50,673 nucleotides of DNA, from IMG/VR virus record IMGVR_UViG_3300006847_000005, positions 1-50,673 of that record; one strand, given 5' to 3'. This DNA is from a virus. Under the pieces are notes generated by a model. That model saw only the letters and a program-made list of their open reading frames with translations. It had not been told where the DNA came from and did no database searches. The first letter of the stretch is position 1. Each line of letters opens with the position of its first letter. Below are positions 1 to 7,660 of the stretch, piece by piece. The position numbers and the translations under genes are program-made.

Positions 1-80
1 TTCGATTTGTCCCGATTTATACACATTCCCTGCACCGATTTGTCCTGTTTGTCCTAGGGGCACATTGCCCCGTTCTGTCC
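1..80. repeat. 80-bp direct terminal repeat, left copy
   Basis: These 80 bases recur exactly as the last 80 bases of the window. This is what a circular or terminally redundant genome looks like after assembly, giving a unique length of about 50,593 bp. The repeat lies inside the TGTCC-rich control region, so the cut is probably an assembly artefact rather than a packaging end. Confidence 0.95.
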
Positions 81-135
81 GGATTTATGTCTATATAACA
101 GGTCGTCTGATTTCCGCTATTCATCCGCGTGGCCG

Positions 136-152
136 ATACCCCCGGTGGGTAT
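136..152. promoter_or_regulatory. Dyad ATACCC-N5-GGGTAT
   Basis: ATACCC and GGGTAT arms with a 5-nt centre. A near-identical dyad (ATACCCT/AGGGTAT, 3-nt centre) lies at 50578-50594, about 135 bp away on the circular molecule. Two copies of one palindrome suggest a protein-binding site; the binding protein is unknown. Confidence 0.5.
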
Positions 153-241
153 ACAAATCCGACTCCTTCCCGAATGTCCGAATAGTTCTTTACTGCCCCT
201 GACCTGGGCAAACAAAGAAATCAGCACTGGAAATCTCAAAG

Positions 242-262
242 TGTGAGAGATTTCGTCTCACA
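242..262. promoter_or_regulatory. Inverted repeat TGTGAGA-N7-TCTCACA
   Basis: A perfect 7-bp inverted repeat with a 7-nt centre in the non-coding left region. It could be an operator or an RNA hairpin; nothing adjacent decides between the two. Confidence 0.4.
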
Positions 263-576
263 GGGTTGCGGACCTTTGAATTCGTATGATCTAGTAGTAC
301 CCGTAACACCGCAACACAAACTCCACAGGGTCTCGGTCCTCGACCGGTCGCAGTCTCCACAATGCGATGCCAGGGAACACCGAATCAGGGTCGTCCGCAT
401 GATGAGCGGCGGACGTAATTGGGAATCAGCCGACGAGCACTCGCGCAAGCGAGACGGTGCATCGGTCCCCACCCCCGACCACCCTAGTCGATAACTCCAC
501 ACAGAGGCTTCACACGGGCGAAGTCAAGCGGTGCGCGCACTTACGCACCATGCGACCCCCGTTCGGAAGCGAGCGT

Positions 577-657
577 CGTACGGCGAGGATAATCAGTGTT
601 GCAACCTCGCGTGACACGTACGGCGTAACAGTCACCGATCTAGTTAGCGTCGGTGAC
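577..657. promoter_or_regulatory. Operator-like elements before the early operon
   Basis: CGTACGGCG occurs at 577-585 and again at 617-625, exactly 40 bp apart (about four helical turns). It is followed by a perfect 8-bp inverted repeat, GTCACCGA/TCGGTGAC, at 631-638 and 650-657. The group ends about 60 bp before the first left-arm gene, so it probably controls that operon. The hexamers of a standard promoter are not obvious here. Confidence 0.4.
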
Positions 658-715
658 GGTGGGCGAGTCTTGCCCATCGTTGCCGTCGCCTACTAGATAA
701 GGATGAGTGATCACA

Positions 716-1003
716 ATGGCGAAGGTAGACACAGGCTCGACCGCTATCCCGACAAGCATCGCCCGCATCGGACAGGCCGTCCGTATCGGCGGTATTCACG
801 GATACGTCGATGGAGTCAAATACTCCGCTGGCCAGCGTCGCGTCACTGCCACGGGCAGTGAGGCAGGACATCACCTGCTCGAAATCCTCGACAAGTCCAA
901 GCGTGCCACGCGCAATGGCACTCGCGGATGGTACGGCGTGGGCGCATACGTCGATGGTATGCGCATTCCCTACGCACCGGGCACTCGCACGGGATGCAGC
1001 TAA
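716..1003 (+). CDS. Small hypothetical protein, first gene of the left arm
   Basis: A 95-residue basic protein rich in Gly, Arg and Thr, with no recognised domain. The ATG is preferred over the in-frame GTG nine bases upstream because the AAGGA ribosome site at 699-703 would touch the GTG. It is the promoter-proximal gene of the rightward operon, where phages usually keep host-takeover or regulatory functions; that role is inference only. Confidence 0.65.
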   Translation: MAKVDTGSTAIPTSIARIGQAVRIGGIHGYVDGVKYSAGQRRVTATGSEAGHHLLEILDKSKRATRNGTRGWYGVGAYVDGMRIPYAPGTRTGCS

Positions 1004-1011
1004 CCGGATTG

Positions 1012-1060
1012 GGGACACTCGCATAATCGCGAGTGTGCCCATTCTTGCTAGGTGCAAGAA
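1012..1060 (+). other. Tandem intergenic stem-loops
   Basis: Two adjacent perfect hairpins: an 8-bp stem (1015-1022 with 1029-1036, extended by GGG/CCC with one bulge) and a 7-bp stem (1042-1048 with 1054-1060, 5-nt loop). They end just before the ribosome site of the next gene. There is no T-run, so they are not ordinary terminators. Related pairs precede other left-arm genes. Confidence 0.55.
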
Positions 1061-1080
1061 ATCCTAGATCGGAGAATGCA

Positions 1081-1317
1081 ATGAAATCGCATTTCAATAA
1101 TTGCTGCGACTACTGCCAGAATCCGCCATACGCGGAGGGGCTTTGCCTGCATCACTGGCGCGAGGAACAGCAATTCCGCGAGGCGGAAGCCGATGCATCG
1201 TTCGACAAGGCAATGAACGCTCCGGGCCTGTCGTGGGCAATGCGCCACGGCACGGAGACGGACATTCTACAGGCTTTCGGCGATCCCGGAGACGGAGACC
1301 TCGCAGAATACCTGTGA
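1081..1317 (+). CDS. Small Cys/His protein, putative zinc-binding
   Basis: A 78-residue protein whose N-terminus carries a CCDYC cluster and, ten residues on, a CLHH cluster, a possible zinc site. The rest is acidic. GGAG six bases before the ATG sets the start; a longer in-frame reading from a GTG at 1033 would run through the upstream hairpin. No family recognised. Confidence 0.7.
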   Translation: MKSHFNNCCDYCQNPPYAEGLCLHHWREEQQFREAEADASFDKAMNAPGLSWAMRHGTETDILQAFGDPGDGDLAEYL

Positions 1318-1320
1318 CGT

Positions 1321-1370
1321 TCTGGTCATATTCGCGGAAACGCGAATTTGGCCAGATTGCCACAAGGCAA
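1321..1370 (+). other. Tandem intergenic stem-loops with GNRA loop
   Basis: ATTCGCG-GAAA-CGCGAAT (1330-1347) is flanked by an outer TCTGG/CCAGA pairing and followed by ATTGCC-N4-GGCAAT (about 1356-1370). The pair sits immediately upstream of the next gene's GGAGG, in the same arrangement as at 1012-1060. The octamer ATTGCCAC recurs at 2139. Confidence 0.5.
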
Positions 1371-1398
1371 TCGCACGCTAACCGGATGGAGGCTTGCT

Positions 1399-1644
1399 AT
1401 GGCAAGTCAAGTAACAATCGACTATCACCGTTCATTCCGGCGCACCATTACCTGGCGCTGGTCGAAAGACCTCAAGCGGTCAGGATGGGCACGCTTCGCA
1501 CGGACGAATGTGGTGAACCTCTACCACGCTCGCCAGCAAGGCATCCCCGATCGCGTAGCGGTCAAGCGCATCCTGGCGAACAAGTACGGGTGCGGCGGGA
1601 ATGACGTGGATTACGTCGAAATCCTTTCGATTGACGAATCATGA
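1399..1644 (+). CDS. Hypothetical basic protein
   Basis: 81 residues, Arg- and Trp-rich at the N-terminus (RSFRRTITWRWSKD), with no recognised domain. GGAGG at 1388-1392, six bases before the ATG, fixes the start. Its stop overlaps the next start in ATGA, indicating translational coupling. Confidence 0.65.
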   Translation: MASQVTIDYHRSFRRTITWRWSKDLKRSGWARFARTNVVNLYHARQQGIPDRVAVKRILANKYGCGGNDVDYVEILSIDES

Positions 1645-1922
1645 CCAGTCTGGCAGAGCTAGCGGATACGTTCCGCACTATTGCCGACGAGACCGGTCAG
1701 AACATCGTCAAGGGATCGCCAGCCGCAGCATTCCAGATGGGCCGTTACACAATGGCCCGCGAGGCTATGCGCTACGTGGAGCAGGCAATGCGTGAGCGTT
1801 GCGTCATTCCACCGCCGCAGTTGCGGCTAGTCGATTCGATCCAGCCTCACCAGACCTGTCACATGGACCCTGGTGAGTGCGAGTGCAACTGCGAAACGTG
1901 CCTAGTCGCGAGGGGAGGGTAA
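1641..1922 (+). CDS. Hypothetical protein with C-terminal Cys cluster
   Basis: 93 residues: an Ala-rich helical N-terminal half, then a C-terminal tail with CxC-x3-C spacing (CECNCETC) preceded by two histidines, so possibly metal-binding. The start codon lies in the ATGA overlap with the previous gene. Function unknown. Confidence 0.65.
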   Translation: MTSLAELADTFRTIADETGQNIVKGSPAAAFQMGRYTMAREAMRYVEQAMRERCVIPPPQLRLVDSIQPHQTCHMDPGECECNCETCLVARGG

Positions 1923-1925
1923 GCA

Positions 1926-2102
1926 ATGGAATACAGCACTCTTGACCTCGCGGGAATCGCGCAGGCTAACGGCTGGGAATTGCGAGTAACAGACACAGCG
2001 GCCCAGCTAGTGCACCCTGCGGGCGGGCGCGTCAAAGCGAAATTCAAAATCGCACTTGTGCAGCCTCGCGGCACGCATTGGGTGTGGAAATACGATTCGT
2101 GA
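1926..2102 (+). CDS. Hypothetical 58-aa protein
   Basis: A short ORF directly behind a strong GGGAGGG site at 1913-1919. The sequence alternates polar and hydrophobic residues and ends in HWVWKYDS, suggesting a small beta domain. It fills the gap between two well-supported genes in the same operon. Function unknown. Confidence 0.6.
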   Translation: MEYSTLDLAGIAQANGWELRVTDTAAQLVHPAGGRVKAKFKIALVQPRGTHWVWKYDS

Positions 2103-2110
2103 CTCACCTA

Positions 2111-2134
2111 GGATACTCGTGGAGGCGAGTATCC
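2111..2134 (+). other. Intergenic stem-loop, 9-bp stem
   Basis: GGATACTCG pairs perfectly with CGAGTATCC around the loop TGGAGG. Downstream, ATTGCC (2139-2144) can pair with GGCAAT (2163-2168), which would occlude the next gene's GGAGG ribosome site. This is a plausible translational control structure. Confidence 0.5.
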
Positions 2135-2169
2135 AGGGATTGCCACGAACCTACAGAATGGAGGCAATC

Positions 2170-2436
2170 ATGCGCAACACTAGAACGGGTGACGGACGGA
2201 CGCTAAGGCGGGGCCTTACCCGCGAGGCAGCCAATTACCTCGCGGGCGCACTCATGGCGGTGTGCGCCGTATGGGAGCCGAGTGCCCTGCTGGTGCCGGT
2301 TACCATGATCGCATTCTGGCACATGGCAGCCGGTGTCGTCGGGGCATTCACGTTCCGCGAGGATGACCGGATGTCCACATGGGCACGGTACGAAACGCGG
2401 CGACGGGCGCGAGTAATTGAAAGGATCGAAATATGA
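2170..2436 (+). CDS. Small membrane protein, two TM segments
   Basis: 88 residues. A basic N-terminus is followed by hydrophobic segments at roughly residues 21-37 and 41-63, then a basic cytoplasmic-type tail. GGAGG at 2160-2164 selects the second ATG (2170) over the one at 2158. The stop overlaps the next gene (ATGA). Function unknown; it sits with two other tiny membrane proteins. Confidence 0.7.
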   Translation: MRNTRTGDGRTLRRGLTREAANYLAGALMAVCAVWEPSALLVPVTMIAFWHMAAGVVGAFTFREDDRMSTWARYETRRRARVIERIEI

Positions 2437-2594
2437 TCCAGGCAATCGCATTCGTCGCAATTCCGCTGGGAATTGTCGGGGCCGTAATCAATATCGGCAT
2501 TCTGCGATTCCTCGCCAAGCGCGAACGGCGGTCGATTCTGAATCAGCGCAATGCAATCACGCGCATGGATTCAGCAGAATGGCCGCAGTGGTGA
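2433..2594 (+). CDS. Small membrane protein, one TM segment
   Basis: 53 residues with a hydrophobic N-terminal segment (about residues 4-24) and a basic tail. It starts in a 4-nt ATGA overlap with the upstream gene, so translation is coupled. Function unknown. Confidence 0.6.
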   Translation: MIQAIAFVAIPLGIVGAVINIGILRFLAKRERRSILNQRNAITRMDSAEWPQW

Positions 2595-2656
2595 GTGCGA
2601 TATGGCTACTCATCGGATTCCTCCTCGTGCTCTGGTCCCTCAAGGGACGGGCCTAA
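2579..2656 (+). CDS. Possible 25-aa membrane microprotein
   Basis: A 25-residue ORF, almost entirely one hydrophobic helix followed by LKGRA. It overlaps the end of the previous gene by 16 bases in another frame and has only a weak ribosome site. A GTG at 2591 would give 21 residues. The context of neighbouring membrane microproteins supports it; size alone makes it uncertain. Confidence 0.4.
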   Translation: MAAVVSAIWLLIGFLLVLWSLKGRA

Positions 2657-2661
2657 CGAAC

Positions 2662-2820
2662 ATGGATGCCATGTTGCTCGAATCCGCTCGAAAGGAACTC
2701 GCCTATCACATGGGCGCATTCAAAAAGAGCGGCGACGAATGGCATCGTCAAAAGGCGAAAGCTTATCAGCGTATCGTCCAGAACCTACAATCGAAGGAGG
2801 CTGACAATGCGACAGCATGA
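2662..2820 (+). CDS. Hypothetical helical protein
   Basis: 52 residues, charged and probably alpha-helical (KELAYHMGAFKKSGDEW), with no recognised family. The ribosome site is weak; its 3' end contains the AAGGAGG of the next gene. Confidence 0.55.
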   Translation: MDAMLLESARKELAYHMGAFKKSGDEWHRQKAKAYQRIVQNLQSKEADNATA

Positions 2821-2959
2821 CGACTTCGAGTCCACAATGCCGATGCGCCCACGCAACGGGCGCACTCGTCCCGAGCGACCCGACCTCGCCAGCAAGCGCA
2901 AGCGCGATCGCGACCGCCGCAAGGCGAGGCGACTGCGCAACGTCACCCGACGGCCCTGA
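2807..2959 (+). CDS. Very basic 50-aa protein
   Basis: 50 residues with an Arg/Lys-rich second half (KRKRDRDRRKARRLRNVTRR), suggestive of nucleic-acid binding. AAGGAGG at 2794-2800 precedes the ATG, which overlaps the preceding gene by 14 bases. A 7-bp hairpin (2973-2991) follows the stop. Confidence 0.6.
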   Translation: MRQHDDFESTMPMRPRNGRTRPERPDLASKRKRDRDRRKARRLRNVTRRP

Positions 2960-3039
2960 TTTGGCCCCGTGTCCATCGTCTGGTACGATGGAGGCGGAGC
3001 TAGCTCAAACCGTAGCTAGTAACGCTAGAGAAAGGAGGC

Positions 3040-4182
3040 ATGATGCCTTCGACTGGATCGGCGCAGACTGTCCACCAGGCATTCATGTACTGCTGGGAGG
3101 GTGAACACGGCCATGCCGGATCGTTCACCTGGCAGAATGGGCAGTGGCGGCGTGGATACGGCATCGCAGACGCGATGACGTGTACTCACCAGCCCCCGCC
3201 CACCACATGTGAGTGCTGGGAATGCTTGCACGCACAGTGCCAGCGCGGTCGTCGCTACGAATGCGACGAGTGCCAGAATGAACGATACGAGCGGGAGCGG
3301 CAGGCCGCACGCGAACTCATCCAGGGCTACGGGTATCGTCCCGAACCCTATACGATGTTCGGCGACGGCAGGACGCACCTCGGCGTGGAGCTTGAGCTTG
3401 AGGACGGCGGCGCGATGTATGAAGCCGCTGCCGCAGCCTGTGACATCATGGGCGAGCGGGGATTCCTCAAGGAGGACGGCTCGATTTCGGGATTCGAAAT
3501 CGTTACACAGCCGCACACTCACGCTGAGCACCACGAGGGATTCCGCTGGGCCGACTTGCTGGCGGCGATGACGGAGCACGACATGTATGCGAGCGACGAG
3601 GCGGGAATTCACATTCACGTTTCGCGACTCGGATTCGATGGTCCGGCTCACGCATTCCGCTGGCAGAAATTCGTCTATGCGAATCGTCCCCTCTGGGATG
3701 ACATCGCACGCCGGACGAATTCTTCATGGGCTCGCTGGCCGAGCATGGATCGCTCGCCGACACGGGTGCCGATCTATGATTCCTGGGGCGATGTCTCCGG
3801 ATACTCGGAGACCCTTACGAATCCCCTGCTGAATCAGCAGAAGGGCGTGGCCATGGGAATGCGGCAGAAGCCGTCGAAGTGGATGGGAGGCCGGGACTTC
3901 CGGCAGCCTGACTACTACGGCGAGTTCCGCAATGCAGGCTACTCACCGCAGCGTTACTCGGTGATTAACCCGCTCAACACCCACACGTTGGAATTGCGGC
4001 TATTCCGCTCGACTACCGATGCGGAGGAGTTGTATTCCTGCATCGATCTGGTCGATTCGAGTGTGCAATACACTCGCGATCTCACCGTTGCGGACATTCG
4101 CGCTGGGGCATTCACGACCAGCGCATACCGCAGCTATCTCACCGGAAACGACGCCTACTCCGCGTTGGCGTCCCGAGTCTAA
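3040..4182 (+). CDS. Amidoligase with N-terminal zinc-ribbon-like segment
   Basis: A 380-residue COOH-NH2 ligase of the glutamine-synthetase-like amidoligase family, which uses ATP to join a carboxylate to an amine. Visible motifs: HLGVELELEDG (113-123) for metal/ATP binding, EDGSISGFEIVTQP (145-158), AGIHIHVSR (188-196), and the late Arg/Asn/Glu stretch RYSVIN...LELRLFR (305-323). Residues 48-78 carry seven cysteines, probably a zinc-binding substrate or partner domain. AAAGGAGG precedes the ATG. The next gene, 13 bases on, is a class II glutamine amidotransferase that could supply ammonia. Pairing of these two families in phage genomes has been noted in comparative work on amidoligases; the substrate (wall peptide, protein or small molecule) is not known. 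Confidence 0.85.
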   Translation: MMPSTGSAQTVHQAFMYCWEGEHGHAGSFTWQNGQWRRGYGIADAMTCTHQPPPTTCECWECLHAQCQRGRRYECDECQNERYERERQAARELIQGYGYRPEPYTMFGDGRTHLGVELELEDGGAMYEAAAAACDIMGERGFLKEDGSISGFEIVTQPHTHAEHHEGFRWADLLAAMTEHDMYASDEAGIHIHVSRLGFDGPAHAFRWQKFVYANRPLWDDIARRTNSSWARWPSMDRSPTRVPIYDSWGDVSGYSETLTNPLLNQQKGVAMGMRQKPSKWMGGRDFRQPDYYGEFRNAGYSPQRYSVINPLNTHTLELRLFRSTTDAEELYSCIDLVDSSVQYTRDLTVADIRAGAFTTSAYRSYLTGNDAYSALASRV

Positions 4183-4195
4183 GGAGGCTCACAGT

Positions 4196-5290
4196 ATGTG
4201 TTTGCTAACCTATTTCCCGGAGGGCAGTCAGCCTAACATGGACCGGCTCATGAATGGGTCGGTCGCAAATCCGGACGGCGATGGATTCGCAATCATCGCC
4301 AACGGGCGGATCATCGTCCAGAAGGGTCTGGACTCCGACCGTATCCTCGAAGCCTTCGAGGATATGCGGAAGAAATACCCTGACGGTCCCGCGCTATTCC
4401 ACTCTCGAATCGGCACAGGCGGAAGCCTGACCGAGTTCAACTGCCACCCGTTCATGGTTGGCGGTGATGAGCGGACGTACCTGGCGCACAACGGCATCCT
4501 GCCGCAAGCGGCATGGCCGTACAAGGGCGACCGTCGCTCGGACACGCACAAGCTGGCCGAGTTCTACCTGCCGAAGTATCGCTTCGGCGCAGTCCACACG
4601 CCAGGAGGCCGCAAGCAACTTGGCAAGTGGGCGACCAAGGGCAACAAATTCGCCATTCTCACCATTGACCCGAACATCACCGACAATCCAGCCGGTGAGG
4701 GCTTCATTATCAATGAGGATGCAGGCGACTGGATTGATGGAGTCTGGTATTCCAACAATTCACACGACTGGTCCTCCACGCGCTACCTGCGCGGTGCGTA
4801 CGGCTACAGCGGCGGTAGTAACTACTACAGCGGCGGCAGCACCAGCAAGAGCAACGGTGGCGTGACCTACGGCGACTGGTGGAAGGATTCAAGCGGAACC
4901 TACCACTGGACCGAGGGCACGACTAGTAGCTCGGTGACATTCTCACACGCCAAGACCGAGGACACCGTGACGGTGGACTCGGACCTCCTCGGAGAGTATG
5001 ACCGGGGAAGCGGTAACCCTTTAGCGGAACACCTCGACACGTCGAGGACGTGCGAGGGTTGCCAGGCGAGGGGAATGTGGATCGAGGACCTTCCAAGTAT
5101 CTGCGGGGAATGCTGGACCTGTTCCTCATGCGAGGGTCAAGTCGATGAGTGTGTCTGCTGGCTGAGTCCTGGCCAGACACGCGAGGATCACGAAGCCCAA
5201 AAGGCTAACGACTACGTGAAGTGGTGGGAGGAGAATGCCGACAAGGCAGGCTCACTCGCTGGTGCGCGTGGATTGTGGGACGCGGACTGA
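4196..5290 (+). CDS. Class II glutamine amidotransferase-like protein
   Basis: 364 residues; the start is the ATG followed by TGT, placing the catalytic nucleophile Cys2 at the processed N-terminus as in Ntn-type glutaminases. Family residues are in place: HSR (R71), HNG (N99-G100, oxyanion) and SDT (D116). AAGGAGG at 4181-4187 supports this start. After the glutaminase domain (about 1-190) comes a Gly/Ser/Tyr-rich linker, then a cysteine-rich segment (about 290-330, CxxC pairs) likely to bind zinc. No synthetase domain is fused, so it probably delivers ammonia to the adjacent amidoligase. Confidence 0.85.
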   Translation: MCLLTYFPEGSQPNMDRLMNGSVANPDGDGFAIIANGRIIVQKGLDSDRILEAFEDMRKKYPDGPALFHSRIGTGGSLTEFNCHPFMVGGDERTYLAHNGILPQAAWPYKGDRRSDTHKLAEFYLPKYRFGAVHTPGGRKQLGKWATKGNKFAILTIDPNITDNPAGEGFIINEDAGDWIDGVWYSNNSHDWSSTRYLRGAYGYSGGSNYYSGGSTSKSNGGVTYGDWWKDSSGTYHWTEGTTSSSVTFSHAKTEDTVTVDSDLLGEYDRGSGNPLAEHLDTSRTCEGCQARGMWIEDLPSICGECWTCSSCEGQVDECVCWLSPGQTREDHEAQKANDYVKWWEENADKAGSLAGARGLWDAD

Positions 5291-5298
5291 TCCTGGTG

Positions 5299-5318
5299 GG
5301 GCACGCTCGGGCGTGCCC
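5299..5318 (+). other. Intergenic hairpin, 8-bp stem
   Basis: GGGCACGC-TCGG-GCGTGCCC just after the amidotransferase stop. It has no T-run, so it resembles the other left-arm intergenic stem-loops rather than a standard terminator. Confidence 0.5.
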
Positions 5319-5356
5319 ACGCCAAGGCATTCCGAACCCAAAGAAAGGAGGAATGT

Positions 5357-5659
5357 ATGGTGACGTACAACCCGCAATGGAATGACGCAGATGCCGGAGC
5401 GTTGTATTACTCCGACGATGACGCATTCATTGCGCGGCTGAATGACAGGCCGAAAACAATCTCCGTTACGGTCGCATTCCCGCGAGGCGAGGTGAATATG
5501 GGCGAGCCGATGTTTCGGCGAATCACATTCAGCAAGGGCTCGTTCCAGGAGTGCATGGAGGCAGCCGAATCCTTTGGTTGGACGGGAAAGATAGTCCATC
5601 TGAAACTGGACGACCGGACCGTTATCCTGAATAGGCGAGAGGAGGAACGAATCACGTGA
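5357..5659 (+). CDS. Hypothetical 100-aa protein
   Basis: A mixed alpha/beta-looking protein with no recognised motif, preceded by AAAGGAGG at 5344-5351. Its stop overlaps the next start (GTGA), so it begins a run of coupled genes extending to 7530. Confidence 0.7.
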   Translation: MVTYNPQWNDADAGALYYSDDDAFIARLNDRPKTISVTVAFPRGEVNMGEPMFRRITFSKGSFQECMEAAESFGWTGKIVHLKLDDRTVILNRREEERIT

Positions 5660-6012
5660 CAACGACAACTATCTGGCGATTCGAGGGGACGAACCATGAC
5701 TCCTACGGTAACACCGAACCCCTCTCGTACATGTTCATGTTCGGGAGGCGGGCGCAGAATCGCGATCGACTGGTCCTGCGCAACGGCGGCACGCGCCGTC
5801 GAGTTACAGAACTACGCCGGTCACGCTATGAATCGCTGATTCACGGCTTCACATGCGACGGACCGGGCGAACCGCTCGACCTGCACAGCAGCCCGTTGAG
5901 AAGCGGTAGATTCACGGCTATTCAGCGAGTGACCAGCATTATGAAAGGTCACGCAGATCAAAATGGTGCCATTACCTGGCATCGGGAAACAGAACGGAGG
6001 TTGAGTAGATGA
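5656..6012 (+). CDS. Hypothetical protein
   Basis: 118 residues, basic, beginning MTTTTIWRFEG. The GTG start sits in a 4-nt overlap with the upstream stop, with AGGAGG further upstream. The motif 'WRFEGTNHD...' and the later 'FTCDGPGEPLDL' resemble the N-terminal third of the product at 6772-7530 (FFREV...FQCEGVGHPLTW), so the two may be distant paralogues. Function unknown. Confidence 0.65.
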   Translation: MTTTTIWRFEGTNHDSYGNTEPLSYMFMFGRRAQNRDRLVLRNGGTRRRVTELRRSRYESLIHGFTCDGPGEPLDLHSSPLRSGRFTAIQRVTSIMKGHADQNGAITWHRETERRLSR

Positions 6013-6491
6013 ACCAAGTTGTAACAGGCTACCGCTGGACCGATGACGCTGGACTGGTCCCCGTGTGGGGACCGCCAGCCCTAGCGGCGGCGACGCCTGC
6101 TAAGAAAGTGACGGTAGGTCAGCGAGCCAAGTCACCATCGGGCACACCGAAGCCCGACAAGGTAATCACCGACTGGTCGATGCCCGGAAAGATATTCCGG
6201 ATCAAGGCATACCTGCACCAGCCGGACGGTCGATTGGTCATCGTCTACGGCAACGGATTCGACCATTGCATGAGGCTACTGGATCAGGAATCCAAGGCCG
6301 GACTGCCGTGGTCCGTCGAGGTCAGCTACAACGGGCGCACCGTCAAGGCATGGCGGCGGGATGAGAGGCCCGACGATATGTGGGGCACCGACTGTTGCGT
6401 TGACTTGATCGACAGGGTTAAGGCGACGGCGAAGCAGGAGGACGAGGCGACAGTTGCCACGCGCGTCCGCGAGTTGGAGTCGTGCCCGTGA
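6009..6491 (+). CDS. Hypothetical protein
   Basis: 160 residues: a Pro/Ala-rich, low-complexity N-terminal third, then a more ordered region with IFRIKAYLHQPDGRLVIVYGNG. ATGA overlap with the gene before and TGATG with the gene after. No family recognised. Confidence 0.65.
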   Translation: MNQVVTGYRWTDDAGLVPVWGPPALAAATPAKKVTVGQRAKSPSGTPKPDKVITDWSMPGKIFRIKAYLHQPDGRLVIVYGNGFDHCMRLLDQESKAGLPWSVEVSYNGRTVKAWRRDERPDDMWGTDCCVDLIDRVKATAKQEDEATVATRVRELESCP

Positions 6492-6775
6492 TGCGGATAG
6501 AGACCATATTCGGCGCGGTCCATGAGTTCTGGTGGGATAGCCAGGGTCGGATGCGTATGTGGCAGGGCTATTCACGCCGGTCGCAGCGCGTGCCCGAGCA
6601 CAACGTAAGTGCGATAATCATTTCGACCCTCGAAAACCACCGCCACCCGCACGGCGTAAGTCTGTCGTACGCTTATCGGTATCCCGACGACCCCGATTAC
6701 TATGACGATGAGCACAATGAGACGGACGTGATTCAGCGTGCCTATATTAATGGAGAGGAGGTAATGATTTCGTGA
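6491..6775 (+). CDS. Hypothetical protein
   Basis: 94 residues, His/Tyr/Asp-rich, with a polar C-terminal tail. The ATG lies in the TGATG overlap with the previous stop (a GTG three bases earlier is also possible). Function unknown. Confidence 0.6.
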   Translation: MRIETIFGAVHEFWWDSQGRMRMWQGYSRRSQRVPEHNVSAIIISTLENHRHPHGVSLSYAYRYPDDPDYYDDEHNETDVIQRAYINGEEVMIS

Positions 6776-7530
6776 TTGAATTCCAAACAGAGGTGTCGCT
6801 TTATGTCGTGAGGTCTGGTCCGAATGGACCCGGCCCGCACATTAGGCGGACCCATTACAACCGACCGGATCGGTATAACTTCTTCCGGGAGGTGCGTAAC
6901 TTCCAGTGCGAGGGTGTCGGGCATCCTCTCACATGGACGTGGCCGAGTGGCTACGGCGTGGCGTCAGCCGATGTCACAAGTATTACCGTCCTCACCCCGG
7001 ATGGTCGGCGTCGCCGCGATCCAGAGGTTGAGCTTCAACAGGCTCGCTATAATGAGCCTCTGAATTTCGTGAGGGATTTCACTGCCCCTGCCTATATCAC
7101 CCCCCCGCCATTAACAACAACGGTCAACCCGTTTGATGATTACCGGCGCGACCGCCTCGCCGCTCGACAAGCGGCGAATCAAACCGCAGCCGAGAGCGGG
7201 TGGAGGTACTTTCTCCAAGCGTGTGACGAGGAAACTCGTGAGCATTACATGGCACTAGTGTCCATGGACGGGTGTACGTGCAATGACTGCGCGAACGCGG
7301 CGGCTGACGTACTGGCCGAGGATGACTACGCAATTCCGATGGCGCGATGGGAAATCGACCTGTTGGCATGGCCGATTCACATTCCGGAGGAACAGCGCGA
7401 CGAGGGCCCGGACCCTACGCCAGGACGTACTCGCCTCCGAGAGGTAGCGAGGGCGTCCTCGCCGCCTAGTGTCAGGGTGCGGGACTGGTTCCCGTCAGTC
7501 GAAGTGCCCGACGAGGATGAGCCCTTCTAG
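6772..7530 (+). CDS. Hypothetical 252-aa protein
   Basis: The largest unassigned left-arm product. The N-terminal 80 residues look like a compact beta-rich domain, followed by an Arg/Ala-rich helix and a short CTCNDC cluster near residues 167-172. It ends with a Pro-rich acidic tail. Start is the GTG in the GTGA overlap, with GGAGG about 12 bases upstream. It closes the coupled run begun at 5357. No function assigned. Confidence 0.65.
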   Translation: MIEFQTEVSLYVVRSGPNGPGPHIRRTHYNRPDRYNFFREVRNFQCEGVGHPLTWTWPSGYGVASADVTSITVLTPDGRRRRDPEVELQQARYNEPLNFVRDFTAPAYITPPPLTTTVNPFDDYRRDRLAARQAANQTAAESGWRYFLQACDEETREHYMALVSMDGCTCNDCANAAADVLAEDDYAIPMARWEIDLLAWPIHIPEEQRDEGPDPTPGRTRLREVARASSPPSVRVRDWFPSVEVPDEDEPF

Positions 7531-7660
7531 ACCCCGAGCCCGACCCGGTGCGACTGGCTGGGCATTCAGCCCTGTTGCGAGTCGAATAGGCAGGAAGCGG
7601 TACGGTGCTGGTAATGATGAGTGGTACGCCACGCCAGCTATGCCACGCCCCAGGCGGGGG

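Larger units (their letters stand above)
81..706. other. Non-coding left part of the control region
   Basis: About 620 bases without a convincing gene; the ORFs that span it lack ribosome binding sites and protein-like composition. It holds the tail of the TGTCC repeat array, several dyads and a pair of 9-bp direct repeats (listed separately), and leads into the first plus-strand gene. I could not find a clear -35/-10 promoter for the early operon. Confidence 0.6.

Noticed and set aside
17-706. Several ORFs of 60-137 codons in the left non-coding region on both strands
   Set aside because: They overlap each other, lack ribosome sites and have random-looking composition; the region is better explained as repeats and operators.
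644-1363. Minus-strand ORFs opposite the first left-arm genes
   Set aside because: Antisense shadows of the plus-strand genes, which have good ribosome sites and coupled spacing.
4019-4195. N-terminal extension of the glutamine amidotransferase to 423 residues
   Set aside because: It would overlap the amidoligase in another frame and bury the catalytic Cys, which must follow the initiator Met; the ATG at 4196 has AAGGAGG.
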